Assembly: GCF_000426645.1 (NCBI RefSeq)
Contig: NZ_AUFT01000005.1
Coordinates: 248,001 to 312,000 of the forward strand
Direction of reading: 5' to 3'
DNA: 64,000 bases
From: Nakamurella lactea DSM 19367
GTDB taxonomy: Bacteria > Actinomycetota > Actinomycetes > Mycobacteriales > Nakamurellaceae
The notes under the pieces were generated by a model. The model did not search any database. It saw only the letters and a list, made by a program, of their open reading frames with translations, and was not told the DNA's origin. Of the stretch, positions 16,972 through 26,249 are shown piece by piece; position 1 is the stretch's first letter; each line of letters begins with the position of its first letter. The position numbers and the translations under genes were made by a program.

Positions 16972-17490
16972 GTGACGCACCTCATGCCGGTGGAATCAGC
17001 CACCCGGATACTGTCGTCACTCGCTGAGGCCGGGGCCGACGTCTGCGTCGGCGGCGGCTGGGGTGTGGATGCCCTGCTGGAACAGCAGACCAGGGACCAC
17101 TCCGATCTCGACCTGTGGTTGGAAGTCGCCGACATCGAACCGTTGTTCCGGGGGATGACGGCGCTCGGGATCGATCGCATCCTTCCCTGGCCGGGAGACC
17201 GCCCTTGGAACTTCGTGCTGCACGACGGCGGCGCCCTTCGCGTCGACCTGCACTTCTACACCCCGCTCGGAGACGGCCGGTTGCACTACGGCGCCGTCAC
17301 CGGTGACGAGACCTTTCCGGACACCGCCCTGCGAGGCACAGGCCGGATCAGCACCTTGCCGGTGCGCTGCGAGGATCCTGAGTGGTCGCTGCGCTGGCAC
17401 CAGGGATATCCGCAGCGCGCGTTCGACCGCGACGACGTACGGCGGCTGTGTGCCCGCTTCGACCTGGCCGTTCCCGATGCCTATCGCTGA
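16972..17490 (+). CDS. aminoglycoside/lincosamide nucleotidyltransferase-like protein
   Basis: 172 residues of the minimal nucleotidyltransferase fold that includes Lnu(A)-type lincosamide and AAD(2'')-like enzymes. The signature VGGGWGVDALLEQQTRDHSDLDL (split here at 26-48) carries the metal-binding Asp pair in DLDL and a further Asp in LRVDLHFY. Resistance activity is unproven: many chromosomal members have unknown substrates. A CACAAT box ends six bases before the GTG, suggesting a leaderless mRNA. The last 10 bases overlap the end of the convergent UvrA-like gene. Confidence 0.8.
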   Translation: MTHLMPVESATRILSSLAEAGADVCVGGGWGVDALLEQQTRDHSDLDLWLEVADIEPLFRGMTALGIDRILPWPGDRPWNFVLHDGGALRVDLHFYTPLGDGRLHYGAVTGDETFPDTALRGTGRISTLPVRCEDPEWSLRWHQGYPQRAFDRDDVRRLCARFDLAVPDAYR

Positions 17491-19949
17491 CGCCAACGGG
17501 CGAGGTAGCGGGCGGTGCGGCTGGCCGTCGAACCGGCGACCTGAGCGGGCGTTCCGGCGGCGACGACGGTGCCGCCGTCGGCCCCGCCACCCGGTCCGAG
17601 ATCGATGACGTGGTCGGCGGCCGCGATCACGCTCAGGTCATGTTCGGCGACCACAACGGTGTTGCCGCCCTCGACGAGCGCATCAAGTTGCGCTCGCAGC
17701 TGTTCGACGTCGGCGGGGTGCAGGCCGGTCGTCGGCTCATCGAGCACGTAGACGGTGTGTCCGCGCCGGCGCCGCTGCAATTCGGTGGCCAGTTTGATCC
17801 GCTGTGCTTCGCCGCCGGACAGCTCGGTGGCCGGCTGGCCGAGAGTGAGGTAGCCCAGTCCGATGTCCTGCAATGTGACGAGCGCACGTTCGATGCTCGG
17901 CTGGTCACCGAAGAAGTCCGTCGCCTCGTCGACGGTGAGATCGAGCACGTCGGCGATCGAGGCGTCCCGGTAGGTGATGGACAGAGTGTCTTGGTTGTAG
18001 CGGCGCCCGTGGCACACCGGACAGGGCGAGTAGGTGCTCGGCAGGAACAGCAGTTCGACGGCGACATAGCCTGCACCCTCGCAGTTTTCACACCGCCCGC
18101 CCTTCACGTTGAACGAGAACCGTCCCACTGAGTAACCCCGCGCCTTCGCCGCCGGCTGGCCGGCAAAGAGCGTGCGAACCCGATCGAACAACCCGGTGTA
18201 GGTAGCCAGGTTCGATCGAGGCGTGCGTCCGATCGGGCGTTGGTCAACCTGGACGACCCGCTGGATGGCATCGGTACCGGTGGCAGCGGCATAGCCTCGG
18301 TCGGCGGAGGCAACCGCGGTGTCGTCGTCGATCTCATCCGGGTCGAGTGCGCGGGTCTGCCCGAGGTGATCGCGCAGGGCCTCACCGAGAACGTCGATCA
18401 GGGTGGTCTTTCCCGACCCGGACACGCCGGTGAGCGCCGTGAACACAGCCAGCAGCACGTCGACGTCGAGGCCCTTGAGGTTGTGTCGCGTCACACCGCG
18501 CAGCCCCAGCCAGTCAGCCGTCGGCCGCGGTTCGCGGGCCGGGGGAGGGTCGGGGTCGATCAGGTACGGGCGGGTGCGTGAGTCCGGCACGTCGGCCAAT
18601 TGCGGGACCGGGCCACTGTGCACCAGGTGTCCGCCGTCGGTGCCGGCGCCCGGGCCGACGTCGACCAGCCAATCGGCATGGCGCATCACCTCGAGGTCGT
18701 GTTCGACGACGATCAGCGAGTTTCCGCTGCGGCGCAACTCATCGAGAACGACCAGCAGCGATTCGGTGTCGTCGGGGTGCAGACCGGCCGATGGCTCATC
18801 CAGGACGTACACCACGCCGAACAGTTGTGAGCGCAGGGCAGTGGCCAGCCGCAGACGCTGTAGCTCGCCCGCGGAGAGCGTCGGCGTCGGGCGATCGATC
18901 GACAGGTAGCCGAGACCGAGCCGGACCATGACGTCCACGCGCGCCCGGATGTCCGGCACGATCGCCACCGCCACGTCACTGCCGTCAGCGGAGCCGAGCA
19001 CGTCGATGAGATCAGTGACCGGCAGGGACGCGAGATCCGGCAGAGTGCGTCCGGCGACGGTGACCGATCGGGCTTCGGCGCGTAACCCGGTGCCGTCGCA
19101 CGTCGTACAGGTCGACGTAACGACGTACTGCAGCGCCCGACGCCGCGCCGTGCCGCTGCGTGACTCCGAGAGTGTATGCAGCACATACCGTTTCGCGCTG
19201 CTGAAGGTCCCTTGATACGGCCGCTGGATGCGGTGGGCCTCCCTGATCGGCTCCACGGTGACGACTGGCTGGTCGTCGGTGAACAGAATCCAATCGCGGT
19301 CTGCCTGGGGTAGCTCGCGCCACGGACGATCGATGTCGTGACCGAGTGTCCGCAGGATGTCCCGGTAGCTCTTGCCCAGCCAGGCGCCAGGCCACGCGGC
19401 GACGGCGCCGTCCCGAATGCTCAGGTCGGGGTCGGGCACCAGCGAGGCTTCGGTGACGTCGTGGACCTGTCCGAGGCCGTGACAGGTCGGGCAGGCGCCG
19501 GCGGCAGTGTTGCGGGAGAAACCATCGCTGTCCAGGCGAGCCGCCCCCGGCGGATAGCTGCCGGCCCGCGAATAGAGCATGCGCAGCGCATTCGACAAAG
19601 TGGTGACGGTGCCGACGCTCGATCGTGAACCGGGAGTCGCGCGGGTCTGCCGGAGAGCGACGGCCGGCGGTAGACCCGTGATGCTGTCGACCTCAGGTGC
19701 TCCGGCCTGCTCGATCAGTCGACGCGCGTACGGCGCTACGGATTCGAGGTACCGCAGCTGCGCCTCGGCATAGATGGTTCCGAACGCCAACGACGACTTA
19801 CCCGAACCGGATACTCCGGTCACCACGACAAAGGCGTCGCGGGGGATGTCCACGTCGATCCCTTTGAGGTTGTGCACGCTGGCGCCACGCACGCGGATAC
19901 ACGAGTGGACCGCGTCATCGGGTTCGGTGCCTGCTGTCATGCGGGCCAT
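17481..19949 (-). CDS. UvrA-like ABC ATPase (UvrA paralogue, drug-resistance type)
   Basis: About 822 residues with two UvrA-type ABC modules. Walker A motifs are [10 protein letters not shown] (near residue 35) and [10 protein letters not shown] (near 510); Walker B motifs are [13 protein letters not shown] and [13 protein letters not shown]. The signature is [11 protein letters not shown] in the first half and [11 protein letters not shown] in the second. Zinc-module Cys pairs appear as CPTCHG/CTTCDG and CENCEG/CPVCHG. It is shorter than housekeeping UvrA (~950), mainly through a reduced UvrB-binding region, as in paralogues near antibiotic genes (DrrC-like). It probably binds DNA; a transport role is unlikely without membrane segments. 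ATG at 19949 or 19940; neither has a clear ribosome site. A repeated palindromic element lies upstream. Confidence 0.88.
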   Translation of the reverse strand: MARMTAGTEPDDAVHSCIRVRGASVHNLKGIDVDIPRDAFVVVTGVSGSGKSSLAFGTIYAEAQLRYLESVAPYARRLIEQAGAPEVDSITGLPPAVALRQTRATPGSRSSVGTVTTLSNALRMLYSRAGSYPPGAARLDSDGFSRNTAAGACPTCHGLGQVHDVTEASLVPDPDLSIRDGAVAAWPGAWLGKSYRDILRTLGHDIDRPWRELPQADRDWILFTDDQPVVTVEPIREAHRIQRPYQGTFSSAKRYVLHTLSESRSGTARRRALQYVVTSTCTTCDGTGLRAEARSVTVAGRTLPDLASLPVTDLIDVLGSADGSDVAVAIVPDIRARVDVMVRLGLGYLSIDRPTPTLSAGELQRLRLATALRSQLFGVVYVLDEPSAGLHPDDTESLLVVLDELRRSGNSLIVVEHDLEVMRHADWLVDVGPGAGTDGGHLVHSGPVPQLADVPDSRTRPYLIDPDPPPAREPRPTADWLGLRGVTRHNLKGLDVDVLLAVFTALTGVSGSGKTTLIDVLGEALRDHLGQTRALDPDEIDDDTAVASADRGYAAATGTDAIQRVVQVDQRPIGRTPRSNLATYTGLFDRVRTLFAGQPAAKARGYSVGRFSFNVKGGRCENCEGAGYVAVELLFLPSTYSPCPVCHGRRYNQDTLSITYRDASIADVLDLTVDEATDFFGDQPSIERALVTLQDIGLGYLTLGQPATELSGGEAQRIKLATELQRRRRGHTVYVLDEPTTGLHPADVEQLRAQLDALVEGGNTVVVAEHDLSVIAAADHVIDLGPGGGADGGTVVAAGTPAQVAGSTASRTARYLARWRQR

Positions 19950-20115
19950 CGTCGCATTGATACCCGTTGTGAACGAACCAGACCGGCTACCCGGTGGGAG
20001 TGCAGCTGTTGCGTCGGCTGCGAGCGGACGAACTCGCGATCCGGTAGGTTGGCGGCTCCGGGCGTCGTCGAGATACGTTGCAGCGCAAGTATTGTCATGG
20101 GGAATCGATACGGGC

Positions 20116-20141
20116 ATTATGTCACTGTGACGAATCTGTGG
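20116..20141 (-). promoter_or_regulatory. 26-bp palindromic element, copy 1 (upstream of the UvrA paralogue)
   Basis: 26 bases with core GTCAC-T-GTGAC (20121-20131), repeated at 20610-20635 with three mismatches in the same orientation. Read on the minus strand it ends in CATAAT, a good -10, so the dyad would sit in a promoter spacer ~170 bases upstream of the UvrA-like start. Confidence 0.55.
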
Positions 20142-20176
20142 GCCCGCCCGGCTCCGATGGAACTGGGGTCGGGTGA

Positions 20177-20530
20177 TCAGTGGCGGCGGCCGTCGATCTG
20201 CTCGGCGCGCAAGCGGACCACCGCTTGCACCACGTCATCCGGCAACGGATGTTCGGCGGTGAATCTGATCGTGCCCTTGGACAATTGATAGCCCGCCAGT
20301 CGGTCGGCAACCTCGGTGACGACCTCCGGGCTGAACGGAAAGAGGCTCAGATGGCTCTTGGTGGAGGCGACACCGATCAACGGTCTGTCGTTCAGCCGCA
20401 GGGCGGCCATCCCATAACTGCGGCCTTCCTCGGCCTCAGGGCATACCTCGAGGGCAAGGTCGCGTACTCGGGTCAGGACCTGTCGGTCGGCCGCCGCGAG
20501 CGTGGCCAGGTAATCGGTGAGATCGCCCAT
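20177..20530 (-). CDS. DUF1801/YdhG-like protein
   Basis: 117-residue protein of the DUF1801 (YdhG, SRPBCC-adjacent) type found widely in soil bacteria; biochemical role unknown. Recognisable features are the start MGDLTDYLATL, the GRSYGMAALRLNDRPLIGVAS strand pair, LSLFPFSP, and the C-terminal LSKGTIRFTAEHPLPDDVVQAVVRLR segment typical of the family. The ATG at 20530 is the family start; the frame remains open upstream but has no support there. It lies in tandem with the UvrA paralogue and shares the same palindromic upstream element, which suggests joint control. Confidence 0.85.
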   Translation of the reverse strand: MGDLTDYLATLAAADRQVLTRVRDLALEVCPEAEEGRSYGMAALRLNDRPLIGVASTKSHLSLFPFSPEVVTEVADRLAGYQLSKGTIRFTAEHPLPDDVVQAVVRLRAEQIDGRRH

Positions 20531-20609
20531 GACTCGATCGTATCCCGTCAGGGTTGGACCTGTTGGTCCCGGATTGGTCGGAGCGGGCGGAGTCCAGCGA
20601 CCAGCCCGG

Positions 20610-20635
20610 ATTACGTCACGGTGACGAATCGGTGG
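20610..20635 (-). promoter_or_regulatory. 26-bp palindromic element, copy 2 (upstream of the DUF1801 gene)
   Basis: Core CGTCAC-G-GTGACG (20614-20626). On the minus strand it ends in CGTAAT at a -10-like position, ~80 bases upstream of the DUF1801 start. Matches copy 1 at 23 of 26 bases. Confidence 0.55.
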
Positions 20636-20953
20636 TGTGAAACTCGTTGTGCTGCTGCACGTTCGGATGGATCTGCCGGGACTCCTGGGTGACGAATGGG
20701 CAGGATTGGTCATCGCCAGTGCGTCAGGCACGCTGCGGACGCCGAGTTCTTCGATCTCCGAATTCGTCGATCTCCGGAGCCAGCTGGCCGCCCAGTTCGT
20801 TGGTTCGGCCGGGCACTGGGCGACCAGGCTGACCGCGACGGATGTGGTTCGGCCGGACAGCGCGGATCGGGTACTGAGCGCATCAGGGACCGGAGCAGCC
20901 AACCGGGACGGGGTCTCGATCGAGCGGCCCTGCCGGCTGTCAGCTGTTCGCCG

Positions 20954-20967
20954 ATAATGTACATTAT
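20954..20967. promoter_or_regulatory. perfect 14-bp palindrome, operator-like
   Basis: ATAATGT-ACATTAT is a perfect AT-rich dyad in GC-rich surroundings, with ATGT/ACAT halves as in PadR-type operators. The adjacent CATTATGTCA (20962-20971) repeats ten bases of the 20116 element. Confidence 0.5.
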
Positions 20968-21086
20968 GTCAGATCATAGCCTGCGTATTGCATCTGATGA
21001 CCGTCCTCCGGTGCTGGTCACGCTGTCGTCACCTCATTCGCAGTGAACTGCGGGAACCGTGCTGATTCCGGGTGCCCCGCCGGCGG

Positions 21087-21524
21087 TCAGTCCTTGTTCA
21101 GCTTCTCGGCGAGCATCACGAGGATGCCGCTGGGGCCGCGGACATAGGTCAGCTTGTAGACGTCCTCGTAGGTCGCCACGCCGCGCAGCGGGTGGCAGCC
21201 GTGCCTCGCCGCGATGGTCAGGGCCTCGTCGAGGTTGTCCACCGAGAACGCGACGCGGTGCATGCCGATCTCGTTGGGCCGCGTCGGGTTCGTCTCGATC
21301 GCGTCGGGGTGGATGTATTCGAAGAGCTCGAGGCGACCGTCGCCGTCTGGTGTCTGGAGCATGGCGATCTTCGCGTGGTTGCCGTCGAGGCCGACGGCAG
21401 TGTCGGTCCACTCCCCACTGACCGTGTCACGGCCCAGAACGGTCAGCCCAAGGTCGGTGAAGAAGGCGATTGCCTCTTCGAGGTCGCGGACGGCGATGCC
21501 GACGTTCTCGAACTTGATGGGCAT
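21087..21524 (-). CDS. VOC-family (glyoxalase-fold) protein
   Basis: 145 residues with the paired beta-alpha-beta-beta-beta halves of vicinal oxygen chelate proteins. Metal-ligand candidates are His/Glu in VGIAVRDLEEAIAFF, LELFEYIHP, MHRVAFSVDNLDEAL and the closing SGILVMLAEKL. The layout resembles methylmalonyl-CoA epimerase or lactoylglutathione lyase-like members, but the substrate is not clear. The ATG at 21524 has GGAG 8 bases upstream; upstream open frame is unsupported. It diverges from the NTF2-like gene at 21603. Confidence 0.85.
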   Translation of the reverse strand: MPIKFENVGIAVRDLEEAIAFFTDLGLTVLGRDTVSGEWTDTAVGLDGNHAKIAMLQTPDGDGRLELFEYIHPDAIETNPTRPNEIGMHRVAFSVDNLDEALTIAARHGCHPLRGVATYEDVYKLTYVRGPSGILVMLAEKLNKD

Positions 21525-21602
21525 GAGTTCCGCTCCCCTGCTTTCGTGTCGTTCATGGCGTGGATCTCGTGAAGGTCGCCCGGATGGCGGCATAATAGGA
21601 CG

Positions 21603-22034
21603 ATGGGCGACCCCGACGCGTTCCTCGCTTGGGTACGGTCTGAACTCTTTCAGGCAGAGCTGGCACTCCACAATGGCGATCCGGAACCGCGTCGAGAGCT
21701 CTGGTCGGGCAACGAACCCGTGAGCGTGCTGGGCGCGTGGGGTAACGCCTATGGATTGCGGGAGGTGAACGAGCTATTCACCGCGCTGGGGAAGAGTTTC
21801 TCCGACTGTTCCGCGTACGCCTTCGAACTTCAGGCCTATGACGTAGTCGGCGACATGGCCTACTCCGCCGGCCTGGAGCACACCTCGGCCGCCGTCAATG
21901 GCGAGGCACGCAGCTACACGTTGCGGGCGACTCAGGTGTACCGACGCGAGGACGGACTTTGGCGGGTGGCGCACCGGCACGGGGACACTGTCGACTCGAG
22001 ATCTGACACGACCGTGCAGGAAGCACGAAGGTAG
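21603..22034 (+). CDS. SnoaL/NTF2-like small protein (DUF4440/YybH type)
   Basis: 143-residue NTF2-fold protein. The pattern is an N-terminal helix with ELALHNGDPEP, WSGNEPVSVLGAWG, GLREVNELFTALGKSF and the closing TLRATQVYRREDGLWRVAHRHGDT, as in YybH-like SnoaL domains. These often act as ketosteroid-isomerase-like enzymes or ligand-binding proteins; its ligand is not predictable. A CATAAT box (21591-21596) ends six bases before the ATG, so the transcript is probably leaderless. It is followed by a VOC gene 26 bases on and may form an operon with it. Confidence 0.85.
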   Translation: MGDPDAFLAWVRSELFQAELALHNGDPEPRRELWSGNEPVSVLGAWGNAYGLREVNELFTALGKSFSDCSAYAFELQAYDVVGDMAYSAGLEHTSAAVNGEARSYTLRATQVYRREDGLWRVAHRHGDTVDSRSDTTVQEARR

Positions 22035-22060
22035 CGACGCCGAGGGATGGAGAGGTATTC

Positions 22061-22423
22061 ATGCGAGTCATCCGGGTGACAGCCGACCTCACGGTGTCCG
22101 ACCTCGCCGAGGAGAAGGCCTTCTACATCGACTTTCTGGGCCTCGAGGCGCAGGACATGGGCCTCGACTGGGTGATGCGCGTTGTCGTGCCGTCCTCGGG
22201 TGAGCACATCCAATTGCTCTCGCAGGACGCGACCGGACCGGAGAACCCCTTGCTCTCGGTCAAAGTGGACGACGTCGACGAGGCTTTCGCCACCGCACAA
22301 CGCCTCGGCTACGAGATCGTCCATCCCCTGACCACCGAGCCGTGGGGCATCCGCCGCTTCTTCGTGAGAACACCCGGCGGGAGCGTGCTCAATATCGCTC
22401 AGCATCACGATCCGACCGAGTGA
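22061..22423 (+). CDS. VOC-family (glyoxalase-fold) protein
   Basis: 120-residue single VOC domain: strand opening VTADLTVSDLAEEKAFYIDFLGLE, a central VVPSSGEHIQLLSQD, DDVDEAFATAQRLGYEIVHPL and WGIRRFFVRTPGGSVLNIAQH. The His and Glu metal positions of true glyoxalase I are only partly present, so it may be a binding or resistance protein rather than a lyase. The ATG follows a GGAGAGG site 6 bases upstream. It is in the same orientation as the NTF2-like gene and likely cotranscribed. Confidence 0.83.
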   Translation: MRVIRVTADLTVSDLAEEKAFYIDFLGLEAQDMGLDWVMRVVVPSSGEHIQLLSQDATGPENPLLSVKVDDVDEAFATAQRLGYEIVHPLTTEPWGIRRFFVRTPGGSVLNIAQHHDPTE

Positions 22424-22480
22424 CGCGGACGAGCTCGGACGGAGGCAGCGGGACTCCGGGCAGGGCGGGATGCCGGATTC

Positions 22481-24250
22481 TCAGAATGGTGGTGGGTCGT
22501 CGGCGGCGGTGCCGCTGGCCCGAACATCTCGTAGATACAAGGCGGTCTGGTTCGGATCGGGTGGTCGCCACCATTGGGCCGGTCTCCGCCGGGCGGTTCG
22601 GCCCAGCGGGGTGGTCCAGTGGTAGCTGCCGTCTGCCAGCTTCTTCAGCTGCAGTCCGCCGCCGTCTTTGCCACGGTGGTGGTGCAGACACAGCGAATTC
22701 AGGTTGTCCCGGCTGGTCGCACCGCCCTGCGCATACGGTTTGCGGTGATCGAGTTGACTGTGTGTCGCCCGGGTCCGGCAGCCCGGTGCCACGCAGGTCT
22801 GATCCCGGGCGATGACCTGATCGGCCAACCATTTCGGCGGCCGATACTCGGGAACACTCACCTCGAGTAGTTCCCCGGTGACCGGGTCGCAGACCATCCG
22901 GCGCAGTTCCGCATCGTTGACCAGGGTCCAGGCCTGACCGGCGGTGATCGGGCCGTAGCCCTCCAGATCGCACACATCGGACCCACCGGCGAGGGCGGTG
23001 ATCGGGATCGTCACATTGATCAGCGTCTTGCTCCGCTGCCGCTTCGGCAGCGGCGTCCCGGCCCAGCCACCATCGTCCAGCACGGCGATGCACAGGTCGG
23101 TCAATGCGTCGGCCCGCCGCTGATCAAGGGTCCGCTCGTCGTCGGGGGTCTTCGCGGCCCGCGCTATCCCGGTGAGCGCCTCCCACACCTGCTGCACCTC
23201 GGCAGCGGTCGCGTGGTAGCGCAGTTCCCCCATCCCGTCGTCGCGCGTGTACTTCTCGATCCGCCGGTTCGCTCTGGCCTTTTCGTGCCGGACCTGCGCA
23301 CCGTCCGGGTCGGTTCGGATGATCGCCCGGCGGACCGCCGCCCGGAACTCCGGCAGAGTCTGCCCCGGCGCCGCCGGCAACACGGACCGCTCGACCCGGC
23401 CGGTGTGCCCCTGGTCGAGGTCCTTGGTGGCCTCGCCGAGGTAGCGGGCCTTCTCCGAGGACAGCTGTCCGGTATCCCAGGCGGACCAGGCCGCCGGCAG
23501 CCGCAACCGCAGCCGCCGCGCCGTGTCGATCTGCCGGCCGGCCGCGTTCTCCGTGACATGCAGTGCGATCGCCAGTTCGGTGGGCAGGAACTCGACCAGC
23601 CCCGGGTAGTTGCCCTCCAGCTCGGCCAGGTCGGCCGCCTGCCGCGCCTGCAGATGATCGATCAGCCGCTGCCGGGCAACCACCGAATCCAGCAGCGCCT
23701 GCGCCCACGCTTCCTGCTCCGACCCACCAGCGGTCGGTGTCAGGTCCAGGTGCTCCGGCGCCTGTGGCCGCTCGGCGAGGTGCGCGGCCAAACCTGGGCC
23801 GGCCGGCAACTCCACCAGCCGCTGGCGCCACCTGGCGGTGGCCAGTCGATCCAACCGACGCGGCGGAGCCGTTGCGGCCGACCAGGTTCCGGCCGGGGCG
23901 GTGCGGGTGGCGCGAGTTTCGGCCGGGGCGGCGCCGGCGGCGCTGGCGTCTCCGGACCAGCCCATGAGGTGCACACTGGAGATCTCGGACGGGTCGAAAT
24001 CACCGCCGATCATCTCACCGTCGTCCAGCCGTACCGGTTCCGGAACTTCCCGGTACCGGTACGCCGTCAAATCCAGACTGCCTGCCACCCACAGGATCTG
24101 CGGCACCGAAGTATCAATACCGGCCGACTCGGGATCCAGCTGCCGGGGTTCGTCATGCAGTACCGGATCAGAGGATCCCCACCGATCCCCCATCCCGGGC
24201 GGGTCAAGGACTACCGCCCGACTGCCCCTGAAATACGTCCCCCGTGCCAT
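22481..24250 (-). CDS. DUF222 and HNH-endonuclease domain protein (13E12-repeat family)
   Basis: 589 residues. A long low-complexity Ala-rich region precedes the DUF222 domain (about residues 160-400, with LDSVVARQRLIDHLQARQAADLAEL and the QTLPEFRAAVRRAI segment). The C-terminal HNH nuclease (about 480-550) reads DQTCVAPGCRTRATHSQLDHRKPYAQGG and NLNSLCLHHHRGK, with zinc-type Cys and the catalytic His intact. The family is abundant in actinobacteria and often multi-copy (REP13E12 in mycobacteria); it is thought to be mobile or selfish, but its activity is not established. No inverted repeats are seen at the ends here. Confidence 0.9.
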   Translation of the reverse strand: MARGTYFRGSRAVVLDPPGMGDRWGSSDPVLHDEPRQLDPESAGIDTSVPQILWVAGSLDLTAYRYREVPEPVRLDDGEMIGGDFDPSEISSVHLMGWSGDASAAGAAPAETRATRTAPAGTWSAATAPPRRLDRLATARWRQRLVELPAGPGLAAHLAERPQAPEHLDLTPTAGGSEQEAWAQALLDSVVARQRLIDHLQARQAADLAELEGNYPGLVEFLPTELAIALHVTENAAGRQIDTARRLRLRLPAAWSAWDTGQLSSEKARYLGEATKDLDQGHTGRVERSVLPAAPGQTLPEFRAAVRRAIIRTDPDGAQVRHEKARANRRIEKYTRDDGMGELRYHATAAEVQQVWEALTGIARAAKTPDDERTLDQRRADALTDLCIAVLDDGGWAGTPLPKRQRSKTLINVTIPITALAGGSDVCDLEGYGPITAGQAWTLVNDAELRRMVCDPVTGELLEVSVPEYRPPKWLADQVIARDQTCVAPGCRTRATHSQLDHRKPYAQGGATSRDNLNSLCLHHHRGKDGGGLQLKKLADGSYHWTTPLGRTARRRPAQWWRPPDPNQTALYLRDVRASGTAADDPPPF

Positions 24251-24390
24251 GTCCCAACATTACCCGTCCTCGAACCCCTGTTCGAGCAGCCGAACGAGTG
24301 AACTTCAACCGCATCCGGGAACCGCACCTCGCCGAGTGCACCAGAAGGGGCCCGTCGCAACACCTTCGATGCACTCCAGCGCCCCAGCCC

Positions 24391-26085
24391 CTATCCCGTC
24401 CAGCCTTCGAGCAGCCGATACTTCTGGACCTTGCCGGTGCTGGTCATCGGCAACTCATCAGGACTCAGGAAGGTCACGCCCCGAGGCACTTTGAAGCCGG
24501 CGACGTGGGCACGGCAGTAGCGAATGATGTCGCTGGAACTGACCACGGCGCCGTCCACCGGGACGATCCAGGCCCAGCCGACCTCGCCGAGGCGATCGTT
24601 CGGCACACCGGCCACGAACGCCTGCCCGACGCCGGGGTGAGCGGTGAGCACCTGCTCGACCTGCTGCGGGGCAACGAGTTCGCCGCCTACCTTGAACAAC
24701 TCCTTGCTGCGCCCGGTCAGTTCCAGGTACCCGTCGGCGCGGACGCGCCCAAGATCACCGGTCCGCAACCAGCCGTTCGCGTCGATCAGCTCGGCGCTGC
24801 GTTCCGGGTCATCGAAATATCCCCTCGTGACGATCGGCCCACGCACCGAGAGCTCACCCTCGTCACCCTCGGGCAGTACGGCCCCGGTGAACGGGTCGAC
24901 CGTGCGGTAGTGGGCCAGAACGCCATCCGGCTGATCGGCCGCTGCGCATCCACCGAGTTTGGTGCGGCCGATCGTCGTCGCGACCAGCTCGAGTGGGTCG
25001 GCCGGCTGGGTCAACGTGGTCGCCGCCGATACCTCGGTCTGTCCGTAGCCGGTGAACACCACGCGGGGGTGCAACTGCTCGTGAAGCCGTTCCCACAACC
25101 GAACCGGAGCGGGTGCCGCCGCGGAGAAGACCGACTCCAGACTGCCGAGATCGTACGAATGCCGAGTCGTCTCCTCGACGATCGCCACGCTCATGGTCGG
25201 CACCAGCAATACCTCGTTGACGCCGTGCTGCTCGATCGAGGTCAGCATGCTGCGCGGGTTGAACACCGCGTGCGGCACCACGGCCCCGCCGGCGAACATG
25301 GATGCCAGCAATCCCTCGACGTAGCCGAAGACGTGATACATCGGCAGCGAGAACCCGATCCGCCAGCCATCGGCGAATCCTCGGTGATAGGCAGAGCCGT
25401 AAGCGCTGCGCAGCACCATGTCGTGGCTGAGTACTGCGCCCAGCGCGTGGCCCGACGTCCCGGAAGTGAACACGATGTCGCAGGCGTCAGCAGGATCTAC
25501 GGACTCCCCCACCCGCCTCACCACCGACTCCGGCACCCCACGGCCCCGCTCGGCCAGCCACGTCAGATCCCGCGCCATCGGCCGGGACGCCGCATCGACG
25601 AGCAGGATCTCTCGTAACGTCGGCACCTGGGAAGTGTCGGGATCGGTCTCCCATCCCGGTGCCAGCTCGTCGAGGACGGCCAGCCGGTCCACCCCGATCG
25701 ACGCATCGATGCTGATCAGGACGCCGGCCCTGGACTGCTTCAGGACCGCAACCAATTCCTCGGTGCGATAGGAGAAGTTGATCGGTACCGCGGTCGCCCC
25801 GACCCAGGCGATGGCCAATTTGACCGCGATGAACTCCGGGCGGTTGTCGATCACCAGGGCCACGGCGTCCCCCGCCCGCACTCCCAGTTCATGCAGCCCG
25901 CGAGCAAGCTCCAGCGACCGTGCCCGCATCCGCTCGTAGGAATACGACTCTTGTGCGGTGATCACGAACGGGCGTTGCGGAAAGCGGCCGGCGAGCTGGT
26001 CGAACCGGGCGGCAAGTCCCAATGGATGCCACGAACCCTCGGCCCGTTCCAGCGTCGCCCGCCGGTCAGTCACGAGATCAGTCAT
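24391..26085 (-). CDS. AMP-dependent acyl-CoA synthetase/ligase
   Basis: ANL-superfamily enzyme that activates a carboxylic acid to the acyl-adenylate and then the CoA ester. 564 residues with the P-loop FTSGTSGHALGAVLSH (near residue 210), the A5 motif TGYGQTEVSA, the A7/A8 region YFDDPERSAELIDANGWLRTGDLGRV and RSKELFKVGGE, and the catalytic C-terminal Lys in TSTGKVQKY. In the P-loop His replaces the usual Thr or Glu after SG. It is closest in outline to medium/long-chain fatty acid or cyclohexanecarboxylate-type ligases; the substrate is not clear. ATG at 26085 is preferred over TTG at 26088; TAGAAC ends six bases upstream of it. Confidence 0.9.
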   Translation of the reverse strand: MTDLVTDRRATLERAEGSWHPLGLAARFDQLAGRFPQRPFVITAQESYSYERMRARSLELARGLHELGVRAGDAVALVIDNRPEFIAVKLAIAWVGATAVPINFSYRTEELVAVLKQSRAGVLISIDASIGVDRLAVLDELAPGWETDPDTSQVPTLREILLVDAASRPMARDLTWLAERGRGVPESVVRRVGESVDPADACDIVFTSGTSGHALGAVLSHDMVLRSAYGSAYHRGFADGWRIGFSLPMYHVFGYVEGLLASMFAGGAVVPHAVFNPRSMLTSIEQHGVNEVLLVPTMSVAIVEETTRHSYDLGSLESVFSAAAPAPVRLWERLHEQLHPRVVFTGYGQTEVSAATTLTQPADPLELVATTIGRTKLGGCAAADQPDGVLAHYRTVDPFTGAVLPEGDEGELSVRGPIVTRGYFDDPERSAELIDANGWLRTGDLGRVRADGYLELTGRSKELFKVGGELVAPQQVEQVLTAHPGVGQAFVAGVPNDRLGEVGWAWIVPVDGAVVSSSDIIRYCRAHVAGFKVPRGVTFLSPDELPMTSTGKVQKYRLLEGWTG

Positions 26086-26249
26086 CAAATAGTTCTACGC
26101 TCCCGGACATCCGGCCGTCAGCTGCCTCGACCCCGAGCCCTCGTTGTAGCCGCCGTACCGGCACTTCGCGGCGCCGGCCCGGGCGATGAGTTTCGTCGAG
26201 ATCTCGAGTCGGTAGTGGCGTCACTGACCGACGACCCGAGGAGAGCACC

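Larger units (their letters stand above)
20531..21086. other. 556-base gap with regulatory-looking sites but no supported gene
   Basis: The region holds a second 26-bp element (20610-20635) and an AT-rich palindrome (20954-20967). An open frame 20637-20957 (+) and two on the other strand have no family resemblance and poor codon character. It may contain decayed coding sequence. Confidence 0.5.

Noticed and set aside
17481-19949. housekeeping uvrA
   Set aside because: Too short (~820 residues), with a reduced UvrB-binding region and a divergent first signature (LSAGELQ); the same applies to 35663-38062.
20637-20957. 106-codon plus-strand frame in the 556-base gap
   Set aside because: A GTG start just after the dyad element is suggestive, but the product has no family resemblance and the opposite strand is equally open. 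Not supported as a gene.
22481-24250. prophage or insertion sequence marker
   Set aside because: DUF222-HNH genes are common in actinobacterial chromosomes. No terminal repeats, target duplications or phage genes flank it.
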